Below, piece after piece: positions 8,228-17,925 of a stretch of DNA of 64,000 nucleotides. The stretch is taken from positions 2,356,001 to 2,420,000 of the forward strand of contig OY763325.1 in NCBI GenBank assembly GCA_963667315.1. Reading direction: 5' to 3'. Position 1 is the first letter of the stretch. Each line of letters opens with the position of its first letter. Both the position numbers and the translations under genes were made by a program. The notes beneath the pieces were generated by a model. The model saw only the letters and a list, made by a program, of their open reading frames with translations, did no database searches and had not been told where the DNA came from. The stretch is from DAINPP01 sp963667315 (lineage in GTDB: Bacteria; Thermotogota; Thermotogae; MWEM01).

Positions 8228-10402
8228 TTACCCCTTTTTATTCAGCATCACAACAATACTTTTCTCGTGAACCCTGTAAACACCTTCTTCAACTGCAATC
8301 CCCTCTTCCACAAAGTCTTCACCACTGTTCAAAGCCGTATCGACGATCCTGTACCATTTACCGTGATTGGTCTGCGGTAATTCAAAATGAAGCGGCTGAT
8401 CATAGAAATTCATGGCAACATAGATATCGTTATCCTGAACGGTAAAGAGATCGAGATCCGTTCCACTGATAACAAAAGCCAATGTATGTGAATCATATCC
8501 CCAATCGGGATTATAAGGCTTGATTCCGTGCCAGGTAATATCCCTGACACCCTGTTTTGTCCATTTACCGGTAAAGAAATGTTCTCTTCTGAGACAATTG
8601 TGCTTTTTTCGGAAATTGATCATCCGACTGAAAAATTCAAAGATATCCCGATGCTTTTCCTTTAAGGTCCAGTCCAGCCAGGTTATCTCATTATCATGAC
8701 AATAGGCGTTGTTATTCCCCATTTGTGTCCTGCACATCTCATCTCCCATGAGAATCATCGGAATTCCCTGCGAGACCATCAGGATGGCTACCATATTTTT
8801 CATCTGTTGTTTTCTGATTCTGATGATTTCAGGGTCATTTGTTTCACCTTCGACACCATGATTATAGCTAAAATTATCATTCGCACCATCACGATTGTTC
8901 TCGCCATTCTGTTCATTATGCTTGCTGTTATACGATACCAGATCCCACATGGTAAACCCATCATGTGCCGTAATGAAATTGATGCTGTCAAAGGGCTTCC
9001 TTCCGGGTTTGTCATAGAGATCCGAGCTGCCTGCAATTCTTGTGGCAAGCTCCGGAACCATGCCTTTATCCCCACGGATAAACCGTCTGATCACATCTCT
9101 GAATTTCCCGTTCCATTCGGCCCAGCCTTTTGGAAATTCACCGACATAATACCCCCCGCCGGCATCCCACCCTTCTGCGATGAGTTTGAATTTTGACAGA
9201 ATCGGATCATCGGAAATTTCTTTCAGCAGTGAGAAATCCCCTATCCATTCTCCCTTGGTGGATCGACCGAGTATCGCAGCCAAATCAAATCTGAACCCAT
9301 CAATATGCATCTCGGTCACCCAGTAGCGGAGACTATCAATAATCATCTGTTTCACAACGGTTTTATTACAATTCAGGGTGTTCCCACAGCCGGAATAATT
9401 CATGTAAAAACGCTTATCCTGCAAATTCAGCAGATAGTATACGGCGTTATCCAGTCCTCTGAAAGAAAGTGTCGGCCCATCCTGCCCACCTTCACCCGTA
9501 TGATTGTAAACCACATCGATTACAACTTCTATTCCCGCTTTATGCATGGCTTTCATAAAATCTTTGAATAAAATAACCTGATCCCCTATGCCGATACAAT
9601 GTGTATAAGAACTTTCAACGGCGAAGAAGGCAAGCGGATCATATCCCCAGGCATTAATAAGATGCTCTCCTGTTTTGGGGTTTATATTGATATTCGAGTT
9701 GACGTTGAATTCAAATATCGGCATCAGTTCCACCGTCGTTATACCGAGTTCCTTCAGATGATCAATCTTCTCGGTTATCCCATGAAAGGTCCCCGGTAAT
9801 TCACACTGCGATGTGTCCGATCTTGTAAAAAAACGAACATGCATCTCATAAATTACCGTTTCATTCATCGGAATCCTCAGCGGTTGTTCCCCTTCCCAGT
9901 CGTATCCTTCATCACAGACGACAATACTCTTTGCCGGACTTCTTGCAGAATCGAGTTCGGAAAAGGACAGATCTTTAAGAGGTGAATTTTTATCATAACC
10001 GTACGCATACTCCTGATCCCAGTTATAAGCCCCTGAGATTGCCTTCGCATAGGGATCCGTCAATAGTTTGTTGGGATTAAAACGCATCCCTCTATGGGGT
10101 TCATAAGGTCCCTGAACCCTGTATCCGTAGAACTGTCCGCATTCTACTCCTTCAAGATAGATATGCCAGATATCCCCTGTCTTGTTTTTCGCTTCATCAA
10201 GATGAAAGACATGAGAGGGTTTCTCATCATAGTACGCCTGATACAATTCCAGTGTGACCCCCACTGCATTTCTTGAAAACACGGAAAAATTCACCCCACC
10301 GCTGTCGACCGTAGCACCAAGCGGAAGTGGCTTCCCCCTTTTCATTTTAATTTTTATACTCTTTTCAGGGTTGGTATTTTGATATTCTTCGGGAAAATTC
10401 AC
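8228..10402 (-). CDS. glgX: Glycogen debranching enzyme / isoamylase (GH13)
   Basis: 724-residue cytosolic enzyme expected to hydrolyse alpha-1,6 branches of glycogen. An N-terminal CBM48-type domain (GKPLPLGATVDSGGVNFSVFS) precedes a GH13 barrel. Visible barrel regions are VVYNHT, the nucleophile region GFRFDLAAILG, the acid region LIAEGWDAGG, and NFITAHDGFT. A beta-rich C-terminal domain follows. The frame is open to 10447, but I chose the GTG at 10402 because GGAGG lies 6 nt upstream; the ATG at 10447 has no ribosome binding site. A TATAAT at 10468-10473 lies just after the plsY terminator and may be its -10, without a clear -35. No other glycogen gene is in view. Confidence 0.9.
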   Translation of the reverse strand: MNFPEEYQNTNPEKSIKIKMKRGKPLPLGATVDSGGVNFSVFSRNAVGVTLELYQAYYDEKPSHVFHLDEAKNKTGDIWHIYLEGVECGQFYGYRVQGPYEPHRGMRFNPNKLLTDPYAKAISGAYNWDQEYAYGYDKNSPLKDLSFSELDSARSPAKSIVVCDEGYDWEGEQPLRIPMNETVIYEMHVRFFTRSDTSQCELPGTFHGITEKIDHLKELGITTVELMPIFEFNVNSNININPKTGEHLINAWGYDPLAFFAVESSYTHCIGIGDQVILFKDFMKAMHKAGIEVVIDVVYNHTGEGGQDGPTLSFRGLDNAVYYLLNLQDKRFYMNYSGCGNTLNCNKTVVKQMIIDSLRYWVTEMHIDGFRFDLAAILGRSTKGEWIGDFSLLKEISDDPILSKFKLIAEGWDAGGGYYVGEFPKGWAEWNGKFRDVIRRFIRGDKGMVPELATRIAGSSDLYDKPGRKPFDSINFITAHDGFTMWDLVSYNSKHNEQNGENNRDGANDNFSYNHGVEGETNDPEIIRIRKQQMKNMVAILMVSQGIPMILMGDEMCRTQMGNNNAYCHDNEITWLDWTLKEKHRDIFEFFSRMINFRKKHNCLRREHFFTGKWTKQGVRDITWHGIKPYNPDWGYDSHTLAFVISGTDLDLFTVQDNDIYVAMNFYDQPLHFELPQTNHGKWYRIVDTALNSGEDFVEEGIAVEEGVYRVHEKSIVVMLNKKG

Positions 10403-10478
10403 ATCAGACCTCCGGATTTTTATTCCATTAAATGCATACGCTATCATTTTATTTCGAAATACTGTTGATTATAGCACG

Positions 10479-10520
10479 AAAAAAAGGTGGAACTTCTTCT
10501 GATTAGAAGTTCCACCTTTT
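10479..10520 (-). terminator. Rho-independent terminator after plsY
   Basis: An 11-bp perfect stem (GGTGGAACTTC pairing with GAAGTTCCACC) around a 9-nt loop, followed on the minus strand by seven T residues. It closes the cmk-to-plsY operon; the plus-strand side also has a short T run. Confidence 0.88.
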
Positions 10521-10531
10521 CTATTTTAAAA

Positions 10532-11128
10532 TTACATAAACTTATTCTCTCTACCGCTTATCAATCTCTTAATGTTCCCTCTGTGTCTGTATACGGAGAA
10601 AAGCGTCATACAAACATACAATCCCCAAAATACCGGTTGGTCAACAAGGAAAAAGATACAGATCGTTGCCACCGTCATAGCTGCAATTGAAGCAAGAGAC
10701 ATAACCTTTGTCGTCAAGGCAATCGTCAGCCCCAAAGTGAAAAACACCAGACCGGAAATCGGATGGATGGCAAAAAAAACACCAAGTGTTGAAGAAACCC
10801 CTTTACCACCTGCAAATTTCATAAAAACCGAGAAATCATGTCCAATAATCACGGCAAATGCGGATAAAGACAGCCATATTGCCAGATTAGGATCCCCAGG
10901 GATAAAGACATATCGCATCAGCATCAATGGAACAAATGCTTTAGAAGCATCCAGTATCAGACAGAGGATACCAAGTTTAAGGCCACAGGCTCTCATTACA
11001 TTTGTCGCGCCAATGTTCCCCGAACCAACTTTTCTGATATCAACTCCCTTTAATTTCCAGGGAAGGATATAACTGAACGGAATGGATCCACAGATATAAA
11101 GCAGTAAAACAAATAAGATGTTTATCAT
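10532..11128 (-). CDS. plsY: Glycerol-3-phosphate acyltransferase PlsY
   Basis: 198-residue polytopic membrane enzyme that transfers the acyl group from acyl-phosphate to sn-glycerol-3-phosphate, the first acylation in phospholipid synthesis. The three conserved motifs are visible: GSIPFSYI near the N terminus, KVGSGNIGATNVMRACG near residues 35-50, and GHDFSVFMKFAGGKGVSSTLG near residue 100. Several hydrophobic helices surround them. Its ATG overlaps the der stop codon (ATGA), so the two are translationally coupled. It is the last gene of the run and is followed directly by the terminator. Confidence 0.95.
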   Translation of the reverse strand: MINILFVLLLYICGSIPFSYILPWKLKGVDIRKVGSGNIGATNVMRACGLKLGILCLILDASKAFVPLMLMRYVFIPGDPNLAIWLSLSAFAVIIGHDFSVFMKFAGGKGVSSTLGVFFAIHPISGLVFFTLGLTIALTTKVMSLASIAAMTVATICIFFLVDQPVFWGLYVCMTLFSVYRHRGNIKRLISGRENKFM

Positions 11129-12504
11129 TTATCTTTCCTCCTGCTCACAAATTTTAAGAACAAGGGGCTGCCCGGCATCGGACCGAGAAATTTTCTGAGA
11201 TTCTTCTTGACAGCCTTCTTGTAATTGTCCGGAACAAGTTCCGGGTAATTACAGAAAATCTGAATAACCGGCGGTTTTGTCGAAACCTGTGTGGCATAAT
11301 ACATTTTAATACGTTTCCCCTTGGGAGACGGAGGCGGTACAAGGATATTGATCCTCTCCAAAGCCGCATTGATCTCTCCAGTCGAAAATGCCATGGAAAA
11401 GGACCGATAGGCCTCATCTATGGCATCAAATAATTTTTTGATCCCGGTTCTTTCAAGGGCGGAGATAAATAGGGTCTTTGAATACGGCAGAAAATAAAAA
11501 TCAATCTCAACATCTTCCCTGACTTCGGGATAGAGCTGTTCCTTATCCTTCTCCGACAAAAGATCACACTTATTAAAGGCTAATACGCATGCCTTCCCCG
11601 CGTTCTCGGCAAAACCGGCTATCTTTTTATCCTGATCGGATATTCTTTCATTGACATCCATCATGATGACACATACATCTGATCTTTCGATGGCCTGTTG
11701 AGCCCTGAGTATACTGTAACTTTCGATCGTATAGTATTTGACCCTGTTTTTTCTTCGGATACCGGCCGTATCAATGAGATTGTATTTTTTCCCGTACAAT
11801 TCTATTTCATCGTCTATCGTATCTCTTGTTGTCCCGGCAATATCTGTCACCATACTTCTTTCTTTCCCAAGCAACTGGTTAAAAAGAGAAGATTTTCCAA
11901 CATTTGGTTTCCCGACGATCGCAATATTCGGTACGACTTCTTCTTCAATAAGATCCTCTTCATTCTTTGTTTCTTCCGATTCGTATAACTCAAACTTATC
12001 CTTCAATTTCTCAAGGATTTCTTCACAAAGATCATAAACCCCGTAGCCATGCGCAGCGGATATCTGAATCGGATCGCCCATCCCAAGCTGATACAATTCA
12101 GCGATGTTTTCAACATATTTATTTTCACTTTCCGCTTTGTTTGCAACAAGTAAAGGTTGAATCCCCTTGGAACGTAAAAATTCAACCACTTTGTAATCTT
12201 CGCTGGTCGGTGATGTAGACCCGTCAACAATAAAAAGCACCAGATCAGCTGCGTCAACATCCTTTGTTGCCATATCCCACATTTTCTCTTCAATTATACC
12301 GTCCGGATCACCAAAAAGACCGCATGTGTCTATAAGAGAAAAGGTCCGATCGTCAAATCGGACCTCTCCCACCACAGCATCCCTTGTTACTCCGGGAATA
12401 TCGTCAACAATCGCCTTTTTTCTCTTAATCAACCGGTTAAAAAGCGTTGACTTTCCGACATTAGGTTTCCCTAATATGTGTACTGCAGGTATTTTCTTTT
12501 TCAC
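11125..12504 (-). CDS. der: Ribosome-associated GTPase Der (EngA)
   Basis: 459-residue tandem GTPase needed for 50S subunit assembly. Two complete G domains are visible, each starting with GKPNVGKS(T/S)LFN (residues ~12-20 and ~195-205). Each has a DT(A/C)G switch II (LIDTCGLFG, LIDTAGIRR) and an NKxD-type motif (VANKAES, AFNKCDL). A KH-like C-terminal domain ends in PGSPLFLKFVSRRKDK. It starts at GTG with a ribosome binding site embedded in the end of rpsA and ends overlapping plsY. Confidence 0.96.
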   Translation of the reverse strand: MKKKIPAVHILGKPNVGKSTLFNRLIKRKKAIVDDIPGVTRDAVVGEVRFDDRTFSLIDTCGLFGDPDGIIEEKMWDMATKDVDAADLVLFIVDGSTSPTSEDYKVVEFLRSKGIQPLLVANKAESENKYVENIAELYQLGMGDPIQISAAHGYGVYDLCEEILEKLKDKFELYESEETKNEEDLIEEEVVPNIAIVGKPNVGKSSLFNQLLGKERSMVTDIAGTTRDTIDDEIELYGKKYNLIDTAGIRRKNRVKYYTIESYSILRAQQAIERSDVCVIMMDVNERISDQDKKIAGFAENAGKACVLAFNKCDLLSEKDKEQLYPEVREDVEIDFYFLPYSKTLFISALERTGIKKLFDAIDEAYRSFSMAFSTGEINAALERINILVPPPSPKGKRIKMYYATQVSTKPPVIQIFCNYPELVPDNYKKAVKKNLRKFLGPMPGSPLFLKFVSRRKDK

Positions 12505-12506
12505 TA

Positions 12507-14219
12507 TTATTCCTCTTCTTTCTCTTCTTCCTTCTGTTTCATTTTTTCAGCGAGTGTTACACCTGACTGATCTGAATCCATGTACTGCTGATAATCGTTT
12601 TTCTCCGCATCGGTTTCCTTCTGCTTGATGGAGATGACCATGTTTCTTCTCTCCTTTTCAGGCTCGTAAACGGTTCTGACAACTTTTGCATTTACTTCGT
12701 CTCCAATGTTGAGAACATCTTCAGGCTTTTCAACTCTCTGGACTGAAATCTGACTGACAGGAAGGAAAGCTTCAATATTGTATTCATCGAGCATTACAGT
12801 TGCACCGGTATTTGACAACCTTACAACTTTACCTGTAACGGCATCGCCCTTGTTGAGTTCATCGCTGGCCTTTTTCCATGGATCTTCGATAACACTTCTG
12901 ATACTGAGTCTGATTCTCTGTTCCTCAGGAAGAACCTCCATTACGTAAACCTTTACGGCATCGCCCACTTTATAGGAATCTTCAATGTTGTCGAGGAAGT
13001 TCCAGGAAAGCTCCGTCACATGAACAAATCCTGAGATACCATCTTCAAGTTCCGCAATCAAACCGCTTGGAAGGATCTTAACGACTTTTGCATCAAAGAT
13101 CTGTCCAACCGGGAATTTCTTTGCAACATCTTCCCATGGGTTACCCTTTACCTTCTTGAGGCTGAGTGAAACCTTTCTCTTATCTTTATCGATACCGATT
13201 ACTTCAACTTCTACCTGTTCCCCTTCCTGAACGACGGCTCTGATATCCATTCTCCTGTTTGTCCAGAAGATTTCTGAAGTATGTACAAGCCCTTCAAGTC
13301 CCGGCTCGATTTTAACAACAAAACCGAATGGAAGGATTCTGATAACTTCACCTTTAACGCGTGATCCGACAGGATATTTCGCTTCGATACCTGTCCATGG
13401 ATCCGGTTGAAGTTTCTTTCTGCTGAGTGTAATCTTGTTTGATTTTTCGTCTACTTTCAGAACGACAACGTTGATAGGATCGTTGATATCAACGACTTCG
13501 GCAGGTTCCAGTTCTCTGTCGTATGTCAGTTCTGATCTTGGGATAAGCCCTGTAACAGGACCGAGATCTACAAATACCCCAAATTTCTCGATTCCTTCAA
13601 CTCTACCTTCAACAACCTTTCCTTCAGAAATTGTTTCCATGAATTCTGAGATAATCTTCTGCTGAAGTTTCTTTCTTGAAAGAACTACATTGGGTGGTGT
13701 TCCTCTTCTTCTGTATCTGAGATCAATGATTTCAAAGTCCAGTTCCATGCCTTCAACATCTGCATTTTTATCGAGCATTGAATGGCTTGTAGGAAGAAAC
13801 GCCTGCATGACACCAAAGATCTTAACAACGTATCCGCCCTTGTTCTTTGACTGAATAACACCCTTGATAACCGTTCCATCTTTCTGGTACGTCTTAAGGT
13901 TGTTGAGAACCTCTCTCATAGCTCTCTGCTTTTCGGAGATTCTGATGATACCATCATCTTCATTTATGTAAGTAATTACACCATCAATCTTATCTCCAGG
14001 CTTATATTCAGAAAGCGCCTTCACAAGCTGTTCTCTCTGAATCATTCCTTCACTCTTTGCACCAAATTCCACAACGAGTTCATTATCATGTGTTTCAACT
14101 ACCTCTACGGTAATCAAAGAACCCTTTTTCGGATTTCCTACAAAACTGTCATCTCTTTCAATTCTTTCCATGGCTTCTGCCATGTTTGTAATTTCCTGAC
14201 TGCCATTACTGTCGACCAT
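12507..14219 (-). CDS. rpsA: S1 RNA-binding domain protein, ribosomal protein S1 type
   Basis: 570-residue RNA-binding protein with six S1 (OB-fold) repeats. The clearest cores are GRVEGIEKFGVFVDLGPVTG, GEVIRILPFGFVVKIEPG and AKVVKILPSGLIAELEDG, with a more divergent repeat on each side. The tail is a charged Glu/Lys stretch. It assists mRNA binding and translation on the 30S subunit. The start ATG follows AGGAGG by 11 nt, immediately after ispH. In many Clostridia ispH and rpsA are adjacent or fused; here they are separate, 15 nt apart. Confidence 0.93.
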   Translation of the reverse strand: MVDSNGSQEITNMAEAMERIERDDSFVGNPKKGSLITVEVVETHDNELVVEFGAKSEGMIQREQLVKALSEYKPGDKIDGVITYINEDDGIIRISEKQRAMREVLNNLKTYQKDGTVIKGVIQSKNKGGYVVKIFGVMQAFLPTSHSMLDKNADVEGMELDFEIIDLRYRRRGTPPNVVLSRKKLQQKIISEFMETISEGKVVEGRVEGIEKFGVFVDLGPVTGLIPRSELTYDRELEPAEVVDINDPINVVVLKVDEKSNKITLSRKKLQPDPWTGIEAKYPVGSRVKGEVIRILPFGFVVKIEPGLEGLVHTSEIFWTNRRMDIRAVVQEGEQVEVEVIGIDKDKRKVSLSLKKVKGNPWEDVAKKFPVGQIFDAKVVKILPSGLIAELEDGISGFVHVTELSWNFLDNIEDSYKVGDAVKVYVMEVLPEEQRIRLSIRSVIEDPWKKASDELNKGDAVTGKVVRLSNTGATVMLDEYNIEAFLPVSQISVQRVEKPEDVLNIGDEVNAKVVRTVYEPEKERRNMVISIKQKETDAEKNDYQQYMDSDQSGVTLAEKMKQKEEEKEEE

Positions 14220-14234
14220 ACTTTTGCCAACCTC

Positions 14235-15092
14235 CTACATTCCACTTGATATATAATTTTGAATCTCTTCAACCTGCTGCATTGGGGTGGAAGTGCCACT
14301 ACCCAATACCACATTGTTAAATTGATAGATTTTATCCTTTATCTCTTCAATATCTGTTCTGCCGTGTACCAGGAAGGAATTCTTATTTACAGACCTGGCA
14401 ATTTCGTAAAGCTTTCTCGTGTTTGAACTCTTTCGTCCACCGATAATGATAACACAATCGGCCACCAAAGCCTTATCTCTGATTTCTTTTTCACGGGAAA
14501 TCGTGGCATCACAAATGGTATTATACACTATAACGCTCTGAAACATAAACAGAGATGCCGTTATCCTTGAAGCAAACTCTGTAAAAATAGAGAGCGGTTT
14601 CGTTGTTTGTGCTGTAAAGGCATAATTAATGGTTCTTTCAGACTGATTCTCTTTTAGTAGACGTTCAAGCGACATACGATCTTCAAAAATCTCCGCTTCA
14701 GGTGCAAGACTTTTCAAAGCCATCATCTCCGGATGTGTCCTTTTTCCGAAAACAAGATTTTTAAATCCCTTCTGTCTGGATTCCAGAACCGTATGAAAAC
14801 TTTTTTTCACGATAGGACATGTGCCGTCTATGATCTCATTTCCCATGCCCTTTAACATTTCAACCAGTCCAGATGGCGCCCCATGTGCCTGTATCAACAC
14901 AACAGCTCCCTGAGGTAAGGCATTTTCATCCAAAACATTTAATCCAAGGTCTTCCAGTCTATCCATAACAACCGAATTGTGAACAAGGTCTCCCGTGACG
15001 TAAATAGAACCATGCTTCTTGAGCAGATCCTCAGCCATAGAAATAGCCCTTTGTACACCAAAACAGAACCCAATATTTTCAGTCTTATGAAT
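14235..15092 (-). CDS. ispH: 4-Hydroxy-3-methylbut-2-enyl diphosphate reductase, probable ATT start
   Basis: Iron-sulfur enzyme that makes IPP and DMAPP in the last MEP-pathway step. The three cluster cysteines are in GFCFGV (near residue 10), DGTCPIV and NTICDATISR; QAHGAP and the C-terminal GSGTSTP are also conserved. The first ATG in frame (15038) lies after the GFCFGV cysteine and would give an enzyme missing a cluster ligand. Upstream, the frame is open to a TAA at 15126-15128 without any ATG, GTG or TTG. An ATT at 15092 sits 6 nt after CCGGAG, and another ATT at 15098 would match the usual family length better. I therefore place the start at an ATT. The cmk stop lies just upstream, so coupling is likely. 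Confidence 0.85.
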   Translation of the reverse strand: MHKTENIGFCFGVQRAISMAEDLLKKHGSIYVTGDLVHNSVVMDRLEDLGLNVLDENALPQGAVVLIQAHGAPSGLVEMLKGMGNEIIDGTCPIVKKSFHTVLESRQKGFKNLVFGKRTHPEMMALKSLAPEAEIFEDRMSLERLLKENQSERTINYAFTAQTTKPLSIFTEFASRITASLFMFQSVIVYNTICDATISREKEIRDKALVADCVIIIGGRKSSNTRKLYEIARSVNKNSFLVHGRTDIEEIKDKIYQFNNVVLGSGTSTPMQQVEEIQNYISSGM

Positions 15093-15105
15093 ATTAATCT
15101 CCGGA

Positions 15106-15768
15106 TCACCCTTTTCTTTGTTCGATTAATTCGGATATTTTTTTGACAACGTCATCAAAAGACAACGATGTCGTATCGACAATTACAGAATCTGTTGCAG
15201 GTTTTAACGGTGAAAGTGTTCTCGAAGTATCCTGTTCATCTCTACGCTTTATCTCTTCAACAACCTTTTCAAAATCAATCTCAATACCCTGTCCATCCCA
15301 TTCCTTAAGTCTCCGGCGTGCTCTCTCCTCTGCCGTAGCCGTCAGGAAAATCTTCAGGTCCGCATCGGGTAAAACAACCGTCCCGATATCCCTGCCATCC
15401 ATTACAACCTGTTCACCCTTTATCATATCACGAATACTGTATGTCACAAATTCCCTTACATTTCTTAATGTAGAAATATCAGAGGTAAACATACTAACTT
15501 CAGGAGTTCTAATCTCCTCTCCAAGTCTTCTTCCGTTTAGATAAACAACGCCTTCCGAATACTCAAAGTTAACAAGAGGATGGAGCTCAACCGTCTCCAC
15601 CTCTTTTATATTGTCTACACCCTTTGATAAAAAGTAATAGGCTATCGCCCTGTAGCAGGAACCACTATCAAAATGCAAAAAGCCGAATCGCTCACAGACT
15701 GCATTTGAAATACTGCTCTTACCGGAACCTGCAGGACCGTCTATAGCAACTGAAAAACTTGTTCTCAT
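15106..15768 (-). CDS. cmk: Cytidylate kinase
   Basis: 220-residue P-loop kinase that phosphorylates CMP and dCMP. The Walker A motif is AIDGPAGSGKSS at residues ~8-19. The nucleotide-binding region DSGSCYRAI, the MDGRDIGTVVLPDADLKIFL segment and a final RDEQDTSR motif follow the family order. Length is normal. It overlaps the STAS gene upstream by 4 nt and runs into ispH, forming an operon with rpsA and der. Confidence 0.96.
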   Translation of the reverse strand: MRTSFSVAIDGPAGSGKSSISNAVCERFGFLHFDSGSCYRAIAYYFLSKGVDNIKEVETVELHPLVNFEYSEGVVYLNGRRLGEEIRTPEVSMFTSDISTLRNVREFVTYSIRDMIKGEQVVMDGRDIGTVVLPDADLKIFLTATAEERARRRLKEWDGQGIEIDFEKVVEEIKRRDEQDTSRTLSPLKPATDSVIVDTTSLSFDDVVKKISELIEQRKG

Positions 15769-16100
15769 TTCTCAGCTTCTTCTATTGTATCATATATCAT
15801 GAAGATATTATCCAGCCTGGTCATCTCAAAGATTCTCTTGATATTTTTCCTCAAACCGGCAATCTTCAATTCCTTCTGATAATTCCTCGTTTCTCTCAGA
15901 ATAGAAACGAGCGTCCCGAGACCCGCACTATCTATGTATGGCACTTCACTAAAATCAAGAATGATGACCTTTGCTTCTCCCTTAACGACTTCCTCCATCT
16001 GTTCCTTAAGCTTCGGAGAATGGTATGCATCAATATCCCCGCTAATTTTAATTATTCTGGCACCATTCCAGTCCCTTGATTCAAACTTCAGATCATTCAT
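15765..16100 (-). CDS. STAS-domain anti-sigma factor antagonist
   Basis: 111-residue single STAS domain of the SpoIIAA/RsbV type. The phosphorylatable serine is in the loop DFSEVPYIDSAGLGTLV near residue 52. Such proteins bind an anti-sigma factor when unphosphorylated and so free a sigma factor. No kinase/anti-sigma gene or phosphatase lies next to it, so the partner is unknown. The frame starts earlier, but GAGGAGG lies 8 nt before the ATG at 16100, which I take as the start. The stop overlaps the cmk start by 4 nt. It follows aspS by about 25 nt. Confidence 0.85.
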   Translation of the reverse strand: MNDLKFESRDWNGARIIKISGDIDAYHSPKLKEQMEEVVKGEAKVIILDFSEVPYIDSAGLGTLVSILRETRNYQKELKIAGLRKNIKRIFEMTRLDNIFMIYDTIEEAEK

Positions 16101-16125
16101 AAACTCATCCTCCTCAAAGTTCAAT

Positions 16126-17904
16126 TTATGAATTTTTTTGCTGTTTATCTAATTTTATGCTTAACTTCTGTAACTGTTCTTCATCAACGGATGATGGCGC
16201 AGAAGTCATCAGACATGTTGCACTGGTCGTCTTAGGGAATGCAATAACATCTCGGATATTGTCTTCACCCAGCATAAGCGAAACCATTCTATCCAGTCCA
16301 AGTGCACAACCGCCATGAGGTGGTACCCCATATTTAAACGCATCCAACAGGAAGCCGAATTTTTCTTTTTGTGCCTCTCTGTCAATTTTCAGAAGATCAA
16401 ATACCCTTTCCTGAATATCTGACTGATGGATTCTGATACTACCGCCACCGAGTTCCCAACCGTTCAGAACGACATCATATGCAAGGGCTTTGATCTTATA
16501 CGGCTCCTTTTCTCCATATTTTTCAAGATCTTCAAGCACCGGTAAAGTAAACGGATGATGCTGAGCCACATATCTGTCTTCCTCTTCCGAATATTCAAAC
16601 ATCGGGAATCTTGTAACCCAGAGAAGGTTGTATTTGTTTTTATCCATGAGCTCTTCTCTTCTTCCGATTTCGAGTCGGAGAGCGCCAAGAGACACGTTAA
16701 CCGTCTTTCTGTCTCCTGCAATGATGAGTACCAGGTCTTCATCCTTCAGTTCAAGTTGTGTTTTGATCTTTTCAATCACTTCAGGTTCAACCGCTTTTGC
16801 AAATGAAGCTTTCACATCGTCGCCCTTTACCTTTATATTCATGAGACCTTTTGCACCATAAATCTTCGCAAAATCCTCAACTTCCTTCATGATCTTTCGA
16901 CTGTATTTTGTTGCAGCACCTTCTACAACGATAGCTTTTACAACACCTTCAGCCGCAATGATATTACTGATAATCTCGAATGAAGTCCCTTCAAAACACC
17001 CCGTCACATCCTGCATCAGCATCTCAAACCTGGTATCCGGTTTATCCGAGCCATATTTGTCCATAGCTTCATCATATGCCATCCTTGGGAGCGGAAGTTG
17101 CACATCCACATCAAGGGCATCCTTGAAGACCTTTTTTAGCATTCTTTCCGTACAATCAATAACGTCCTCCTCTTCTACAAAGGACATTTCATAATCCACC
17201 TGAGTAAATTCAGGCTGTCGATCTGCTCGGAGGTCTTCATCCCTGAAACACTTGACGATCTGATAGTACTTATCATAACCGGAAACCATCAAAAGCTGTT
17301 TGAAAAGCTGTGGTGACTGTGGCAAGGCATAGAAAGAACCCCCTTTAATTCTTGAAGGGACAAGATAATCTCTTGCGCCTTCAGGGGTACTCTTTGTCAG
17401 AACAGGTGTTTCAACATCCACAAATTTCTCATCCTCAAAAAAGTCTCTGATGGATTTTACAATCCTGCTCCTCATCATAAGATTTCTCTGCATTCTTTTT
17501 GTTCTCAAATCAAGATATCTGTATTTCAGTCTCATCTCTTCGGAGGTATCTGATTCAATATTGATATAGATAGGAGGTGTTTCTGACTTTGAAAGAATTT
17601 CAAGGTCATCAACATCCACTTCAATCTCTCCGGTTGCCTGCCTTTTGTTAATAGCATCTTCCGGTCTGCTCATAACCTTTCCACGAACAGCTATAACATC
17701 TTCTCCCGAAAGGGCCTTCGCCTTTTCAATCAGTTCTGTCTTTTCGGGGTTAAAAACGATCTGAGTCGTTCCGTATCTGTCTCTGAGTGTTGTAAAGATA
17801 ATACCCCCTAAATCTCTTCTATGATCAACCCATCCGTTAAGAATGATTTCTTCACCAGCATTTTTAGCGGTCAGTTCTCCGCAGGTGTGTGTCCTTTTTA
17901 ACAT
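16126..17904 (-). CDS. aspS: Aspartyl-tRNA synthetase
   Basis: 592-residue class II synthetase. An N-terminal OB-fold anticodon-binding domain (GWVDHRRDLGGIIFTTLRDRYG) comes first. Class II motif 2 (CFRDEDLRADRQPEFTQVDYE) follows at residues ~215-235. A bacterial GAD insertion domain lies near residues 300-420, and motif 3 (PPHGGCALGLDRMV) is near residue 530. The start follows GAGAGGGG. No T-box-like leader is visible in the short upstream space. Confidence 0.96.
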   Translation of the reverse strand: MLKRTHTCGELTAKNAGEEIILNGWVDHRRDLGGIIFTTLRDRYGTTQIVFNPEKTELIEKAKALSGEDVIAVRGKVMSRPEDAINKRQATGEIEVDVDDLEILSKSETPPIYINIESDTSEEMRLKYRYLDLRTKRMQRNLMMRSRIVKSIRDFFEDEKFVDVETPVLTKSTPEGARDYLVPSRIKGGSFYALPQSPQLFKQLLMVSGYDKYYQIVKCFRDEDLRADRQPEFTQVDYEMSFVEEEDVIDCTERMLKKVFKDALDVDVQLPLPRMAYDEAMDKYGSDKPDTRFEMLMQDVTGCFEGTSFEIISNIIAAEGVVKAIVVEGAATKYSRKIMKEVEDFAKIYGAKGLMNIKVKGDDVKASFAKAVEPEVIEKIKTQLELKDEDLVLIIAGDRKTVNVSLGALRLEIGRREELMDKNKYNLLWVTRFPMFEYSEEEDRYVAQHHPFTLPVLEDLEKYGEKEPYKIKALAYDVVLNGWELGGGSIRIHQSDIQERVFDLLKIDREAQKEKFGFLLDAFKYGVPPHGGCALGLDRMVSLMLGEDNIRDVIAFPKTTSATCLMTSAPSSVDEEQLQKLSIKLDKQQKNS

Positions 17905-17925
17905 GTATAAATCCCCTCTCGTGGT

